Below are positions 34,405 to 45,600 of a DNA stretch of 64,000 nt, piece after piece; position 1 is the stretch's first letter; every line of letters starts with the position of its first letter. The DNA comes from Megaustenia siamemsis (lineage: Eukaryota; Mollusca; Gastropoda; Stylommatophora; Ariophantidae). The notes beneath the pieces are model-generated. The model worked only from the letters and a program-made list of their open reading frames with translations, was not told the origin of the DNA and did no database searches. A program made the translations under genes and the position numbers. The stretch spans positions 57,074,565 to 57,138,564 of the forward strand of contig JAVIAB010000073.1 in the NCBI GenBank assembly GCA_032433765.1, in the 5' to 3' direction.

Positions 34405-34477
34405 TGCTGCTCAGTCAAATGTTGGCACTCAGTCAAATGTTGGCACTCAGTCAAATGTTGGCACTCAGTCAAATGTT
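34405..34477. repeat. 18-bp tandem repeat, four copies
   Basis: CAGTCAAATGTTGGCACT repeated directly after the SINE-3 poly(A). Confidence 0.93.
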
Positions 34478-34479
34478 GG

Positions 34480-35585
34480 GTTAACCTACTCAAATATGAT
34501 GGCAAACTATTGGAACATGTCATTCATTAACACAATGATGTAACATTTGGAAGAAAACAATCTTTATTTTTCAAAGAAGCAGAATTTTGAGATGTTTTCC
34601 ATGAGAAAAATAATATTTTATTGATTTGGGTAAATTTAAACAAAGGTATTTGACTAATTATTAAATAGAGGTTTAAGAATCATCTTCATAAGTGTAAAAA
34701 GTGTATAAAAAAAATAGGATGTGTCAGTGACTATAGAAAAGTGTTCTTAAGTAATTTTAAAGCAAAAGTTCGATGCTCTAACTACAACTGAAAGATGGAG
34801 GAAAGCAATAGATTAAATTTTAGTTTAGTTGAAAGATCGTCTTCATTGAACAATGGACAACTCCATAGTGTGTCAGTATGATCCTGAACATGAAACATGC
34901 CCACCACACACTAGCAAAAGCTTTGATGATGGTCTCAGCTCATATGTATGAACTCCATAGCACTGGCAAAGACCTTAAAGATGAAAAACTTATGAAGTGA
35001 CACAAATCCAGTCATCAATGATTAAAAAGCAAGATGTAACAAGCTGTGTCAGATGTGCAAAAACAACTGTAATTTAATAAATTCCACTTCACTGCAAATT
35101 TCATTTACAATATGCGGGTGATAAATTAGCAAAGAAATCATGCCTATCTATTTTATTAACCGCTCATAAGTAATATAAATCTACAATATGTACTATCAAA
35201 ACTAATAGTTGCACATGTCTAATCAACATTTATACTATTTTCTCAATAACAGACTTAATGGCAGTGTCCTGTATGGAGTGATGTGAGCATAAGGTGATTG
35301 CATACCTTCCATCTTGTACATGTTTGCCATAATTTGTAAGATTTTTTTTTAAAAAAAAAGGTTGGGGGAGAGGGATGTTTTAGATAAGAATACCTGTAAC
35401 TCTTACCAAACAATATATTATATTTCATATAAAAAATATATTTAATTAAAATTGATGCATGTATGGGAAAACAAACCATTTGTGTGACTTTCTGCACCTT
35501 TCTCTTCTTATAATCAATATGTACATAAAATGTAACCAAAATAAAATTTACACAGAATTGTTAAAATAGTTCTGTTATTATATGT
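34480..35585. other. No gene seen
   Basis: AT-rich; no supported element or exon. An A/T-run and purine stretch lie at 35340-35375. Confidence 0.45.
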
Positions 35586-35589
35586 GATA

Positions 35590-35830
35590 GCCAATGAAAT
35601 CTTTAAATGTGGCTTTACAGAAGAATATTAAGATTACCATAAACAACAGCTAAGAAGAGTAATAAAAACGTTCTGAAAGAGGCCAAAGCAAAGAGAAAGC
35701 TAATTTCCAATATTAAGAAAAAACAATCAGCATTTTTTGGCCATGTAATGAGAAGGGAACAGCTGGAATATATTGTGAGAATTGGAAAAATTGAGGAATG
35801 AAGAGATAGAGGAAAGCAAAATGGCACATT
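35590..35830 (+). mobile_element. LINE-C fragment
   Basis: AAATGTGGCTTTACAGAAGA, then AAGAAGAGTAATAAAAACG and the GHVMRREQLEYIV-like codons. It is decayed by stops. Confidence 0.75.
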
Positions 35831-36620
35831 TTTTTGTTCATACTGTTGTAGTGAACATGTTGCATTTTGTATAAATGACCCTCAGCTAATAATACACACT
35901 TTCGGGTCACAATAATGGATTTCGCAGTTAGTAAAATAATCTTCTTGGGCCTCATGCTAAAATCTGTGTATAGACCTCATAATAAGTAAGCATGCCCCAA
36001 GAGTTGCTGTCCCAACAAATAAAGTCAGGCATCCACTTTGGTGAAAAATTTTATTAGACCACAGTTCAGCTGGTGACAAATCTGTAGTCGAATGTAGATC
36101 ACACATCCCATCACAGGACAAAGCCAGGACCTGGTGCCATTCCACTACACTCAACGGCCAGTCACCTGCAGCACTAACACATCAGTTGGGCGTCAAAACC
36201 ATGTTGTCTTTGTGGTCTGGTGATTGCATCCAGACTACAGTTGTCTCCATAAACTAAAATCCAAACCAAAAAGAATCATTTGAAACCACTCCGCAGCAAT
36301 AATGCCCCTAGTCCTGAACCTGATTCAACTAAGCAGCCATTCTGGCCTGCCACATGAATAAAAGTCCAATAAAATCTTAATCAAAAGAAGACTCCTGAGC
36401 CATGCCTTCATGTGGACACTGGGCAGCAAAAAAAACCAAGGAAGACCAAAAGAAACTCTTAAGAAAAACAATTAATAGAGAAGGCTCAACTATGGATTTA
36501 AACAAGACATAGCAATAAATTATCAGACATGGAGAATTATAATGTATGCTCTATGGGCTCCATTTTCAGCCCAAGTGAAACTAACTATATTGGTTGAGAT
36601 TTCTCAAGAACACATGGCGT
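35831..36620. other. Mostly unassigned; LINE-like tail at about 36360-36500
   Basis: Around 36415-36480 the plus strand gives GRPK/RPKETL-like codons, typical of LINE C termini. The rest is not recognised. Confidence 0.4.
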
Positions 36621-36633
36621 GTGTAGAATGCCA

Positions 36634-36897
36634 CAGTAGATAAAAAAGTAAAGTATCCCCGTCACGCCAAGTGGCGTATAGGGAAATATGGTGTTAGTGA
36701 CCCTATATTTTACAGACCTTCAGCACATAATTTTTGGGGTAATATGGTCGGTATTATGCCCGTGCTGCTTTACTTTCCCAGAAAAAAATCCGGTACCCAT
36801 TTAAGGCTGGGTGAACCCGGAAGCCGTCGGTTGGGATCGAACCCTACCCCTTGTCCTTTGTAGTCCAGTTCACTAACCACTGAGCTATCGCGGCTCC
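36634..36897 (-). mobile_element. SINE-1 full copy
   Basis: Flanked by GTGTAGAATGCCA at 36621-36633 and 36898-36910. The head on the minus strand is complete (GCCGCGATAGCTCAGTGGTT). Confidence 0.95.
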
Positions 36898-37329
36898 GTG
36901 TAGAATGCCATGTTAAAGGAAATATTTGTGATTTTGATTTCTGAACTAGAAATATGGTTCAGGGATGTGTGTGTGTGTGCGCGCGCACTTGTTTGCTTTC
37001 ATTAGCCTGATTATTCACACTGTGAGATACAAATAGGAGCCAACACATAGATTATTGTTTTAATATGACACAAACTGACTTGTTACTAAATGAGGAGAAA
37101 GTCACTTTATTTCTGCAGTGTTTTGAGCCAAACAAAAAAAATCCCAGACAATGTGGTTTTTCCAGCCTTTGTGCACTTCTCCCTCACCTCTGTGTAGTTG
37201 ATTGGTATGTACTTGAAAATGTTTAAACCCTAGATTATGATACATATCTGTGACTGACATGCTTACGATACTCTTTAAAAAATACTACTACTTAATTGTA
37301 ACATTAGGAGCTCTAAAAATAGTGTTTTC

Positions 37330-37610
37330 TTTTAACTTTTTGACATACAACTGTGTGTTCACACTAGACAAGACATGAGGAATTGAGATTTCCTGTCTCA
37401 GGTTGATTTATGACTTGAATTTGACCTCAGGGGTTAGACGTGTTACAATGTCTATCGGTATGGATGCTGTAAGTTCGTCAGTAAGTTCGGCTACCTCATA
37501 GCATTATTCACTACATTTCCTGAGTTACAAAGGGTTGTTTGATGTCAGCTGATAACTGAAGAAATGTCCCTAGCTACAACCAACAAAAACGATAAAGGAA
37601 AGTTAACCAA
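37330..37610. repeat. Dispersed non-coding repeat, copy 1
   Basis: Contains GTGTTCACACTAGACAAG, GGTTGATTTATGACTTGA, then ATCGGTATGGATGCTGTAAG and GGGTTGTTTGATGTCAGCTG. Part recurs at 38940-39085 and in reverse at 58195-58445. It may be a decayed DNA transposon; ends are not defined. Confidence 0.65.
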
Positions 37611-37824
37611 TTTCTTAAAAATTGGATAATTTATTTTGCACATATAATTTGTGTATGTATGTACATGTATCTCACATAAAAAAATAAACCCAACAGCAAT
37701 GGAAACAAATGCAACACTCAGAGGTGATCAGAAGTGGGTAATTAGGAAGGTACTGGGAAGGGAGTAATGTTTGAACATAGCAAAATATAAATATGTGAAT
37801 TTGGGAATTTGTGTTTTGATGATT

Positions 37825-38070
37825 AATGTACAACAGATAAAATGGTTTGGTCACGTTGACAAGGCAGAAAGATCAAAACACAACACAACGAGCCTTCAAT
37901 AAATGTTGTGGGAATACCAGACCCAAGGGTCAGCCATGAAAAAGATGGATCGATGGTATATTAGAAGCACTAGGAAACATAACAATGGCAGAGGCGAACA
38001 GAAGAGCAAAAGACCGCAAATTGTATCTCCCCTAGAAGCTGAAAGGCAAATGAGGTAGAAAAGAAGAAGA
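37825..38070 (+). mobile_element. LINE-F 3' tail
   Basis: IKWFGHVD-like codons, then NVVGIPDPRVSHEKDG-like sequence and SPLEAERQMR. It ends in an AAGAAGAAGA tail, just downstream of the polycystin stop codon on the opposite strand. Confidence 0.8.
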
Positions 38071-38253
38071 AGATGATGATGTAATTTTTATTACATTATC
38101 ATAGTCTAGGGATGGTCTAGATCAGTTGAATGATATAGTGTATGATGCTTTTCCTGCCTTCTCCTGTGATTTGCTTAATTGTGATAATACATAATTGGTT
38201 GTGAACTTACTTCCACTGCATTTCTAATAACAGAATAACCTATCGGTGTCACC

Positions 38254-38362
38254 CTATGTGGAGTCATCAAATGCCTGGTTCTCCCTGCTGCTATTTGTAT
38301 TCTGTGGCTCAAAAGATGTAACACATTGCATGATGGCAATACCATCCTGATCATCAAGAATC
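38254..38362 (-). CDS. Polycystin-family protein, last coding exon
   Basis: Acceptor ATTTCACAG at 38363 on, stop TAG at 38256-38254. It encodes ILDDQDGIAIMQCVTSFEPQ and a polar end (NSSRENQAFDDST). The first base completes the Arg codon left by the exon at 41104-41188, so the phases agree. The minus-strand sequence continues as 3' UTR, or splices again at a GTGGAA|GTAAGT-like site near 38209. An AATAAA-type signal on the minus strand falls near 38086-38091. The low-complexity acidic and polar C terminus is typical of a cytoplasmic tail. Confidence 0.72.
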
Positions 38363-38489
38363 CTGTGAAATAGCATATTTGTCAATACTTTCAAATACCA
38401 TCAGTCTGTGAAATAGCAGGAGACAAATAATAATAAATGAATATTATTATAGAGGGAAACTTTCGAGGCGATAATTCAGCTAATTGTTT

Positions 38490-38665
38490 CAGAGGAAGAG
38501 GTATGTTTACAATGCTCGGAAAAAATGACAAATAATCAACAACAAAAAACAATATAATATCCGTCCGAAGCAGGATGGAACCTGTACTTCTTGGCACAGT
38601 GCCTTGCCACGAGAAGCCAAACGCTAGGGAACACTGCCAACTCAGCTTACTAAACAAAATTAGCT
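38490..38665 (-). mobile_element. SINE-5, copy 2
   Basis: The reverse complement of the 11495-11680 copy: CAGGATGGAACCTGTACTTC, GCCTTGCCACGAGAAGCC, and GACAAATAATCAACAAC. A second partial body is at about 38855-38900. Confidence 0.7.
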
Positions 38666-38939
38666 ATCATTGGCGATGTCTTTCACGCAGGTGTTCTGAC
38701 TATAGCATAGATCACAACTTGGGAATAATTTGTGTATCTGTATTTTCTTATTAAGACAAGTATCTCCCGGATAGGGTAGGGCTGAATACTTGCGTTGCAG
38801 AAAACATTTATAGGACGAAACAGTATGAATAGTAGTTTCCAGTGGTTTATACTGGAGAAGAGGTAAGTTTACAGCACTCGGAAAAAATGATGAATTTGTG
38901 AATCTATGAAATAGCATATTTGTCAATACTTTTAAATAA

Positions 38940-39090
38940 GAATATCGGTATGGATGCTGTAAGTTCGTCAGTAAGTTCGGCTACCTTATAGCATTGTTCA
39001 CTAAATTTCCTGAGTTACAAAGGGTTGTTTGATGTCAGCTGATAACTGAAGAGATGTCCCTAGCTACAACCAACAAAAAATGCCTCCTTG
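38940..39090. repeat. Dispersed non-coding repeat, copy 2
   Basis: Nearly identical to 37455-37590 (ATCGGTATGGATGCTGTAAG through CTAGCTACAACCAACAAAAA). The high identity suggests a recent local duplication. Confidence 0.85.
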
Positions 39091-40110
39091 TTGTGTCAAT
39101 AAATCACTTGAAATGTTAAGTATTTTTAATCTTACAAAATATAGTTTGTCAAATCATGAACATATACACGTGAACTTAAGAATCTAAATGTAGCCCCAAA
39201 GAGAAATAATATTAAATAAATTATTTGATACAAATTATGATCTCCTTCTTTTCAGAGAGGTTATTCATTTCTCTGTATAAACTGCTTAGTTTTTTAAACT
39301 GAATACAAGAAGACACCATGAACATAAGTAAAGAAGAACAATGTATTGTTTACTGTTGACAATTAATTTAATATAAACTAAAGTGAAGTGACAACATCAA
39401 GTGATGGTAAAGAGAAACTATACAGCGTGCACTATCACGGTAGAAAAAAGGTGAAATGGTATTCCTTGGTAGCCAAATTTTTATGCAGAGATTGTACAGC
39501 ATGACGATGATTCACTGAAGTCACTTAAGTATAATAACAACAATAATAATATTCACATACTGAAAAGTGATGATGACAATAGATTTAGACTAATTGACTG
39601 GAGCAGTAGCTTGAACTAAAATTGGGTTTCAATGAGGAAGAGTTGCACAGTTGATCAACCTAATCTGTCAACCTGATCCATTGAAACCAGTAGCCAAAAG
39701 AAGAATCAAAATGGATGAAGTTACAAGATGCTACTGTGAGCAGTGCTTTCTGAATGTACTTAAGTATATATGTTGCATACACATATATGATATGTGTATA
39801 CATTGAGTATAATAGTGATTTTTTTTCTTGAAAGAAAAATTAAGGAACTCTAAGTATACATCTATATGGTACCTTTTTTTAAAAAAAAAGTTTGCTAGAA
39901 CTCTATCATGCTATCCCATAAAACAAGAAAATTGTAATACACCAGGCCTCTGATGCTCTGAGATACTTACATTTTGTATTATCATTTTCAACAGCCATAA
40001 TACGAGAATATAAACTAGTTGCTCTTTACAGCCCACATCTCTCACACAAAAGGTGCTCTAACTCGCTCTTCTGGTGAGAGTTGTGTGGTTTCAATGATTG
40101 GGTATATTTG
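39091..40110. other. Polycystin intron, no gene seen
   Basis: AT-rich. Nothing recognised. Confidence 0.5.
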
Positions 40111-40114
40111 ATGA

Positions 40115-40260
40115 ATTGGGGGGACTGCATAGTCTAGTGGCATGACATCGGCCTCTGAATAGGAAGGACCCAGGTTCAAAGCTCACCACAGATGGTGCTG
40201 ATTTTTCAAAAACAGGAATAATTAATCCATGGTTTCTTCATAATATTACCCTCCCCAGAT
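40115..40260 (+). mobile_element. Possible tRNA-headed SINE
   Basis: GGGACTGCATAGTCTAGTGG, then B-box-like GGTTCAAAGCTC. Only one copy is in the window and the ends are unknown. Confidence 0.4.
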
Positions 40261-40469
40261 CTTTTATGTAGTGAGATCCGATGTCTAGCCCTCTTGGATA
40301 ACAGTAATAAACAGGTGATCTCATATGCACTCACGCAAGTTAGACAACTCTTGGCAGTTAAAATAAAAAAGAGTAGGTCATAAATTTGGCTGCTGTCCTT
40401 GATTGGTGCTCCATTTCCTTTTCTGCTAGGTTGTGGCATGTGTTGTTAAATTTAATTATTTTTATATAT

Positions 40470-40930
40470 TCAATCTAAACTGTAGTCCCATTTAGGCTGA
40501 GTTTACTTTTAGTTCCTGTAGCTTTTCTTTCATTTGGTATTGGCTATGTGTACGAAGTACAACATCATCAGCAAAATCCAAATCTTCCAGTTTGTTCCAG
40601 AATGTCTACTGAATTCCATTTTTTTGTTGCACTGCAGTGGTAGTTTTCGTAATCCAGTCTAAAAAAAAAAATAATAAACAGTGCGCCAATCCTTGACACA
40701 TTCTTAAAAAAAGTTATGTCAGTGACTCACCATGTACTATCCTACATGTTGCTTCTTCATACATGACTTTTATGAGGTTGATGATTTTGTATGGAATAAT
40801 TCCATACTGCTCCAGCAGTCATCACATCCTCTTCCTATCTACACTATCAAAAGCCTTCTCATAGTGGATAAATGTTATTAAACTGTGAGGAGTTTCATAC
40901 TATAGATTGTTCTAACGTGATTCTCAGTGT
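40470..40930 (-). mobile_element. Decayed LINE RT fragment
   Basis: The minus strand retains codons around LEDLDFADDVVL (near 40575-40600) and a KAFDS-like block (near 40840-40870). Frames are broken. Confidence 0.65.
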
Positions 40931-41103
40931 ACTGTTAGATTTTGGCAGCTTATTAATGAAATAAAAATGATAAATAAGCTCCAATTAAATCAATAAAATT
41001 TCAAATATTATCTCCCCCCAACCCAACCATCCACCATTAAAATAATTTTTAACAAAAAAGAAAAAGAAAAAAAAAGAACACTGTCACTTGGTTCTCTCCT
41101 TAC

Positions 41104-41188
41104 CGACTGGCGATATGTGATAATCTGTCAAACTGGCGAAATTGATCACTATTAACTTGTGGCTCCACGTTGACTTTGTCTTGAGAAT
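41104..41188 (-). CDS. Polycystin-family protein, penultimate known exon
   Basis: An 85-bp exon with acceptor TTTAATTCTAG and donor AGTCG|GTAAGG. Read in phase 1 it gives SQDKVNVEPQVNSDQ and FRQFDRLSHIAS. The QFDRL block resembles the cytoplasmic coiled-coil segment of polycystin-1 proteins. The outgoing phase fits the last exon. The incoming phase (one base needed) does not fit the exon at 48434-48507 (which ends on a full codon), so an exon is missing between them. Confidence 0.68.
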
Positions 41189-41287
41189 CTAGAATTAAAT
41201 TATTTAGGTAAAAATAAAAATCAAACCACGGAGTGAGAAATAAGTAAAAGATGGTCATGGTTGGAACTGATTGTACACAATGCTTAA

Positions 41288-41549
41288 CTCTTTCAGCACG
41301 GAAAGTTATTATCAATACAGCGGCATAGATTTCAGAGACAAAATTTTTCAGGTTTAAAAAATTAATCTGCATGCTTATATTTAACTAACACTTAACATAT
41401 TACATATGAATATTAAGATAATTAAAGAAGGAATTAGATTTCACCAATACCAAGATGATACAAGACATGTAAAAAGAATATGGTTTAATGACAATATACA
41501 CTAATCACATTGAGAGTGACGCACTGTGCGTCTAAATGTACGGAAAGAG
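41288..41549. mobile_element. piggyBac-type MITE, copy 1
   Basis: TTAA at 41284-41287 and 41550-41553. Inner ends CTCTTTCAGCACGG and (reverse complement) CTCTTTCCGTAC form short inverted repeats. It is non-coding and about 262 bp. A related copy is at 63211-63489. Confidence 0.75.
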
Positions 41550-41553
41550 TTAA

Positions 41554-42115
41554 AATATCATCAAGGAGCATAACCAGAGAAAGAAAAAACAGAAAAGACT
41601 TTGAAAAACACGGAAACAAAACATTGAGAAAAACATTAAAAAATAGAAATTACACGTGGTGAAATCAGAAAAAAAAACAGCCCAGAACAGGAAGGACTCT
41701 TAAGCTCTTTATGATGGTCGATGCCCCAATGGAGAATAAAACATGCAAGAGTAGAAAAGAACATCAACTCTCATAAAAAGTATTTGAAATCTTAAGGATC
41801 TGCTTTTTTTTTACCGCTGAGGGATATTTTCCTAACTTATTTCTGAATTGTCTTTACTTCTTTGAGACTCTGGGGTTGGTTGAATTGTTGAAGGCTTCCA
41901 CCTGCTTTTATAAGTTTATCTGTTTTTTTATTTTCCAGGGATGCCACGGTGTGCTGGTATCCACTGCATGCTTAGTTCTATCTATTCTGATAACATACAT
42001 ATGTTGTTCCTTATTTCCTAGGCTATTTCTATCACTTCAGAAGGTTCATCAAAGAAGTAATCAATTTGTTATTCTGTATAATTATCATAACAAGAGAACA
42101 TAATAGAAGGCAAGC
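41554..42115. other. Intronic, LINE-like scraps only
   Basis: The 41690-41760 stretch (TAAGCTCTTTATGATGGTCG, CCCAATGGAGAATAAAAC) resembles 57790-57840. No coding content. Confidence 0.4.
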
Positions 42116-42117
42116 AA

Positions 42118-42715
42118 GTAAAACAAGTAGAGGAATTCAAATACCTACGAAGTTTAGCGACCTATGACAATTTACAAACAGCAGAGATAGACTCAAGATG
42201 CAACAAGGCTTGTCAGATCATTGGACAGTTATCACCACTATTGTCCAACAAGGAAATAACTCTGGAGGCAAAACGAACACTATACAATACAATATTCATC
42301 CCAACGTTGTGCTACCAATGCCAGACCTGGACCCTAGATGCAAGAACAATAAGAAAAATAACCTCTACTGAGATGAAATGTGTCAGACGAATGGCAGGAA
42401 ACAGATAAGATCAGCAATGAAGAACTGAGGAAAAAGTTAGGAATAGCCCACGCCATAGAATATATAAGGAAACAACAGATAAAATGGTTTGGCCACGTGA
42501 CAAGGCAAAGGATCAAAACACAACACAATAAGCCTTCAACAAACGTTGTGAGAACACCAGACCCAAGCGTCGATCATGAAAATGATGGGTCGATGGAATA
42601 TTAGAAGCACTAGGAAACAACAGCAGCAGAGGCAAACAGAAGAGCAAAAGACCACAAATTATATCTCCTCTCGACGCTGAAAGGCAAATGAGGAAGGAAA
42701 GAAGAAGAGCACATA
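42118..42715 (+). mobile_element. LINE-F 3' part
   Basis: VEEFKYLRSLATYDNLQTAE-like codons, then CNKACQIIGQLS, IEYIRKQQIKWFGHVTRQ and NVVRTPDPSVDHEND. It ends GAAAGAAGAAGA. A longer sibling of the other tails, with several frameshifts. Confidence 0.88.
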
Positions 42716-44100
42716 ATTGCATATACATTTCAGTTTGCTCTTTTCTGATTTTCAAGCTATTCTGTCTGGATGCATAAGGAAGCCCACTCCATTCTTTGAT
42801 GCCGTTCTTCCTGAATAAATTAAAAGTAGCCTCAGTGAAATTTCCTGTTACTGTTTCTTTTGCATCTTATATCAACCAGCCCCAACATCTGAATTTTTCT
42901 TTTTTCTGTTATTTCTATAATTTCTTCAGTTTTTTTTTCTCAGACCTGCAGTGTTCAATGTTCATATTTTTTATTTCACTGTTCTGTCTCATAGTCCTTC
43001 AATGTTGCCATCATAATTTTCATTTTGATCAGTCCATTTTGTATCTCACTATACTTTATTGTAGCATTTTATAATTCAATGATGGCTTGTTGATCCTGTC
43101 GCAGATCCTGTTAGCCGGATCGATTTAAGATGAACTAGAATGATCTTCATGGCTCCTATAGTGCTCATGTTGCACACAAGTCACTTCATACTTCACCCAA
43201 TCTTATCAATCCTTTACTTTGTTTTGTTACCACCTCTGATGACAAAGACAAGATCTCTGAAAGTCCAACCTTAACCCAAATGTTAAAATAACTATAAATT
43301 ACTGAAGATGTGTAGGTTTTTGTGTTATATATTTATAATGCTGATTTTCCTCTTCTTCTTTCCCTTGGACATTGACTGAGTAGCCAGTAGATGGTATGAG
43401 TTATATGACATCCTAACTGGCAAAAACAAAGTTCCTCCACTTTGTGTGGTTTATGGCCATCCTTTACAGGGTGCTCAATGTCTGGCATACACTTTTTATC
43501 TCTGTTTCCACTGTCTTCTGCCCAACTGTTCTTAGTCTACATTTCTTTTGCCTTCTCTCCCAGTGTCTAAGACATTGCAATTTTTGTGAATGTTTCTGGA
43601 TCTCTTCTAAGAACTTGATCTATCCAGGCCCATCATCTGCCTGTCATCATTGTATTAATTTGCTGCAGAAACATAGGAGCAGCAAATTGTTAGCACTCTG
43701 GTATCACAACAGAGTGATTTATGGTTAGTTCCTAAACATCATGATCCAGTAAGTTTGTCAGTAAAAATTAAGACGCATGCGTTTGGACACATCTGCTTGG
43801 TGTACATACTCATAGTTGCAGATATACACAGATTTATGCATTTGCTTCGGTACTTAAACTTTCCACGTGAATTAACTTATTGGGAATCAACTCATATAAA
43901 TGTTTCCAGGAATAGTAGAGTCTGGGATCTTGTACCCATATATTTTTTAGAACCCTTCACGGTTACTGTATTTCACACCTGGGTCCGTCTTGTCAGCTCG
44001 CCATATTAATTTTAGTTCAGTCGATGCCTGACCAAACTCCAGACCAGAGGGAAGTGACTTATTTCCTTTTTTTAAGAGTATAGCATATTATCGCCATGTA
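42716..44100. other. Polycystin intron, no gene seen
   Basis: T-rich. I searched for the missing polycystin exon on the minus strand here and saw none that fits phase and family. Confidence 0.45.
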
Positions 44101-44104
44101 GTTA

Positions 44105-44235
44105 GATTTCTGTGTATATATTTTTGTATTGTTGCTTGTTGTTCCAGCTGAATGTCTTCTTGACCAAAATGTCATTCTAATTTTGTTTTGTGTCTTACCT
44201 ATGTAAAGCTGTTACCATACCACTTTTTCCTTTTT
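44105..44235 (+). mobile_element. Penelope-type tail, decayed copy 3
   Basis: TTGCTTGTTGTTCCAGCTGA, a mutated core (GACCAAAATGTC) and ATGTAAAGCTGTTACCATACC. Confidence 0.55.
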
Positions 44236-44544
44236 TTAAAAAAAATTTTTCAATATTATCATCAACTTTTCAGTAGGTTTGCATTTCTATGCATCTTGAT
44301 GAATCTGTATGCCTTTACCCCCAGAAAAATAGGTACTTTACTCATAATTATTAAGCTTAAAAGACAGCTGGCAATATCAGGGACACTCTCCAATGTTACT
44401 ACATGACAGTCATGAAACTTGTCACTGGAGGAATAGCTAGAACCATGTATCTCTCTTGACAACCAAGTGAATATATGAGGAAGTTAAAAGAAGATGAAAA
44501 AGAGAGCAAACTATTTCAAATTAAAATCTTTCCATACTCAATTG

Positions 44545-44940
44545 CCTTTCACAATTGAGGGAAGATATAATTTGCAGTCTTTTGCACTTCTATTGGCTTC
44601 TGCTGCTGTTATATTTCCTAGTGTTTCTAATATTCCATCAAACCATCTTTTTCATGGTCAGCCCTTGAGTCTGGTGTTCTTGCAACATTTATTGAAGGTT
44701 ATTTGTGTTGTGTTTTGGTTTTTCTGTCTTATCATGTGGCTAAGCCATTTTATCTTTTGTCTCTTTAGGTATTCTATGGTGGAAATTATTTCTAGCTTTT
44801 CATTTCTAATCTTATCTCTCAGGTTGTTTCCTGTCATTCATTAAACACATTTAATCTTGGTAGTGGTTATTTTTCTTATTGTTATTGTGTCTAAAGTCCA
44901 CATCTGGCATTGGTAGCACAAATTTAAATACTGTCCTTAA
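44545..44940 (-). mobile_element. LINE-F 3' part
   Basis: A reverse copy of the LINE-F C terminus: blocks corresponding to TTGAGGGAAGATATAATTTG, CTAATATTCCATCAAACC and GTTTCCTGTCATTCATTAA. Confidence 0.82.
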
Positions 44941-45494
44941 ATACTTGAAAAGTAAAACTACTTTACAGCTCAATGATACTAGTGACTAAAGTTAGTGACT
45001 AAAGTTTACATTTACAGTTTAAACAAAATAAAGTTTATCATTCAGTCATACAGTGGTCCTTCTCAAATTTTTTGAAAAGCTGGAACCTGAGATTCACTGC
45101 ACATGAGATGAGAGCAGTGAGCAATTCATTACTCACTGATAATATCTTTTCCCATGTCTTAAAACCTCTTAAACCCTTTTTGATATTGAGGGAGATATAC
45201 ATTTTTTACTCTCACTTCATTGGTGGTCTCAACCTTTGTCCTGTAATGCTGCTGTATAGTTTTCTTGTTGTTGTCACTCTATCTTAGTCTGGATTTGCCT
45301 TGAGTTCTGCACTGCACTCTTCTTTTGTATATGCCTTGTAAGGTATGGAGCCACAAGATATTCTTTTCAGACGGGCAGACAATTTTATTTGTTATTTCTC
45401 TCTACAGTTTAAAATTTATTTTATGCTGACTCTTTCACTTATGGTCTTATTAATATTTTCTTGTATCTCTTTTGGGTCACTCCAGGCACTTTCC

Positions 45495-45600
45495 ATAAAC
45501 TTCTGAAGAAGGCCACATGCCAAAACGTCAGTATTGTGTTATGTTTCTTCTTTGTAAAGCTGTCACCATACCTTGGAGTGTACTTCCCACGGGAAGAAGG
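45495..45600 (+). mobile_element. Penelope-type tail, copy 4
   Basis: CTTCTGAAGAAGGCCACATG, CCAAAACGTCAG, then TTTGTAAAGCTGTCACCATA. The GAAA core is mutated to AAAA. Confidence 0.6.

Noticed and set aside
44262..44462. Candidate for the missing polycystin exon (VTLESVPDIASCLL-like frame)
   Set aside because: Neither splice sites nor phase nor family similarity fit.
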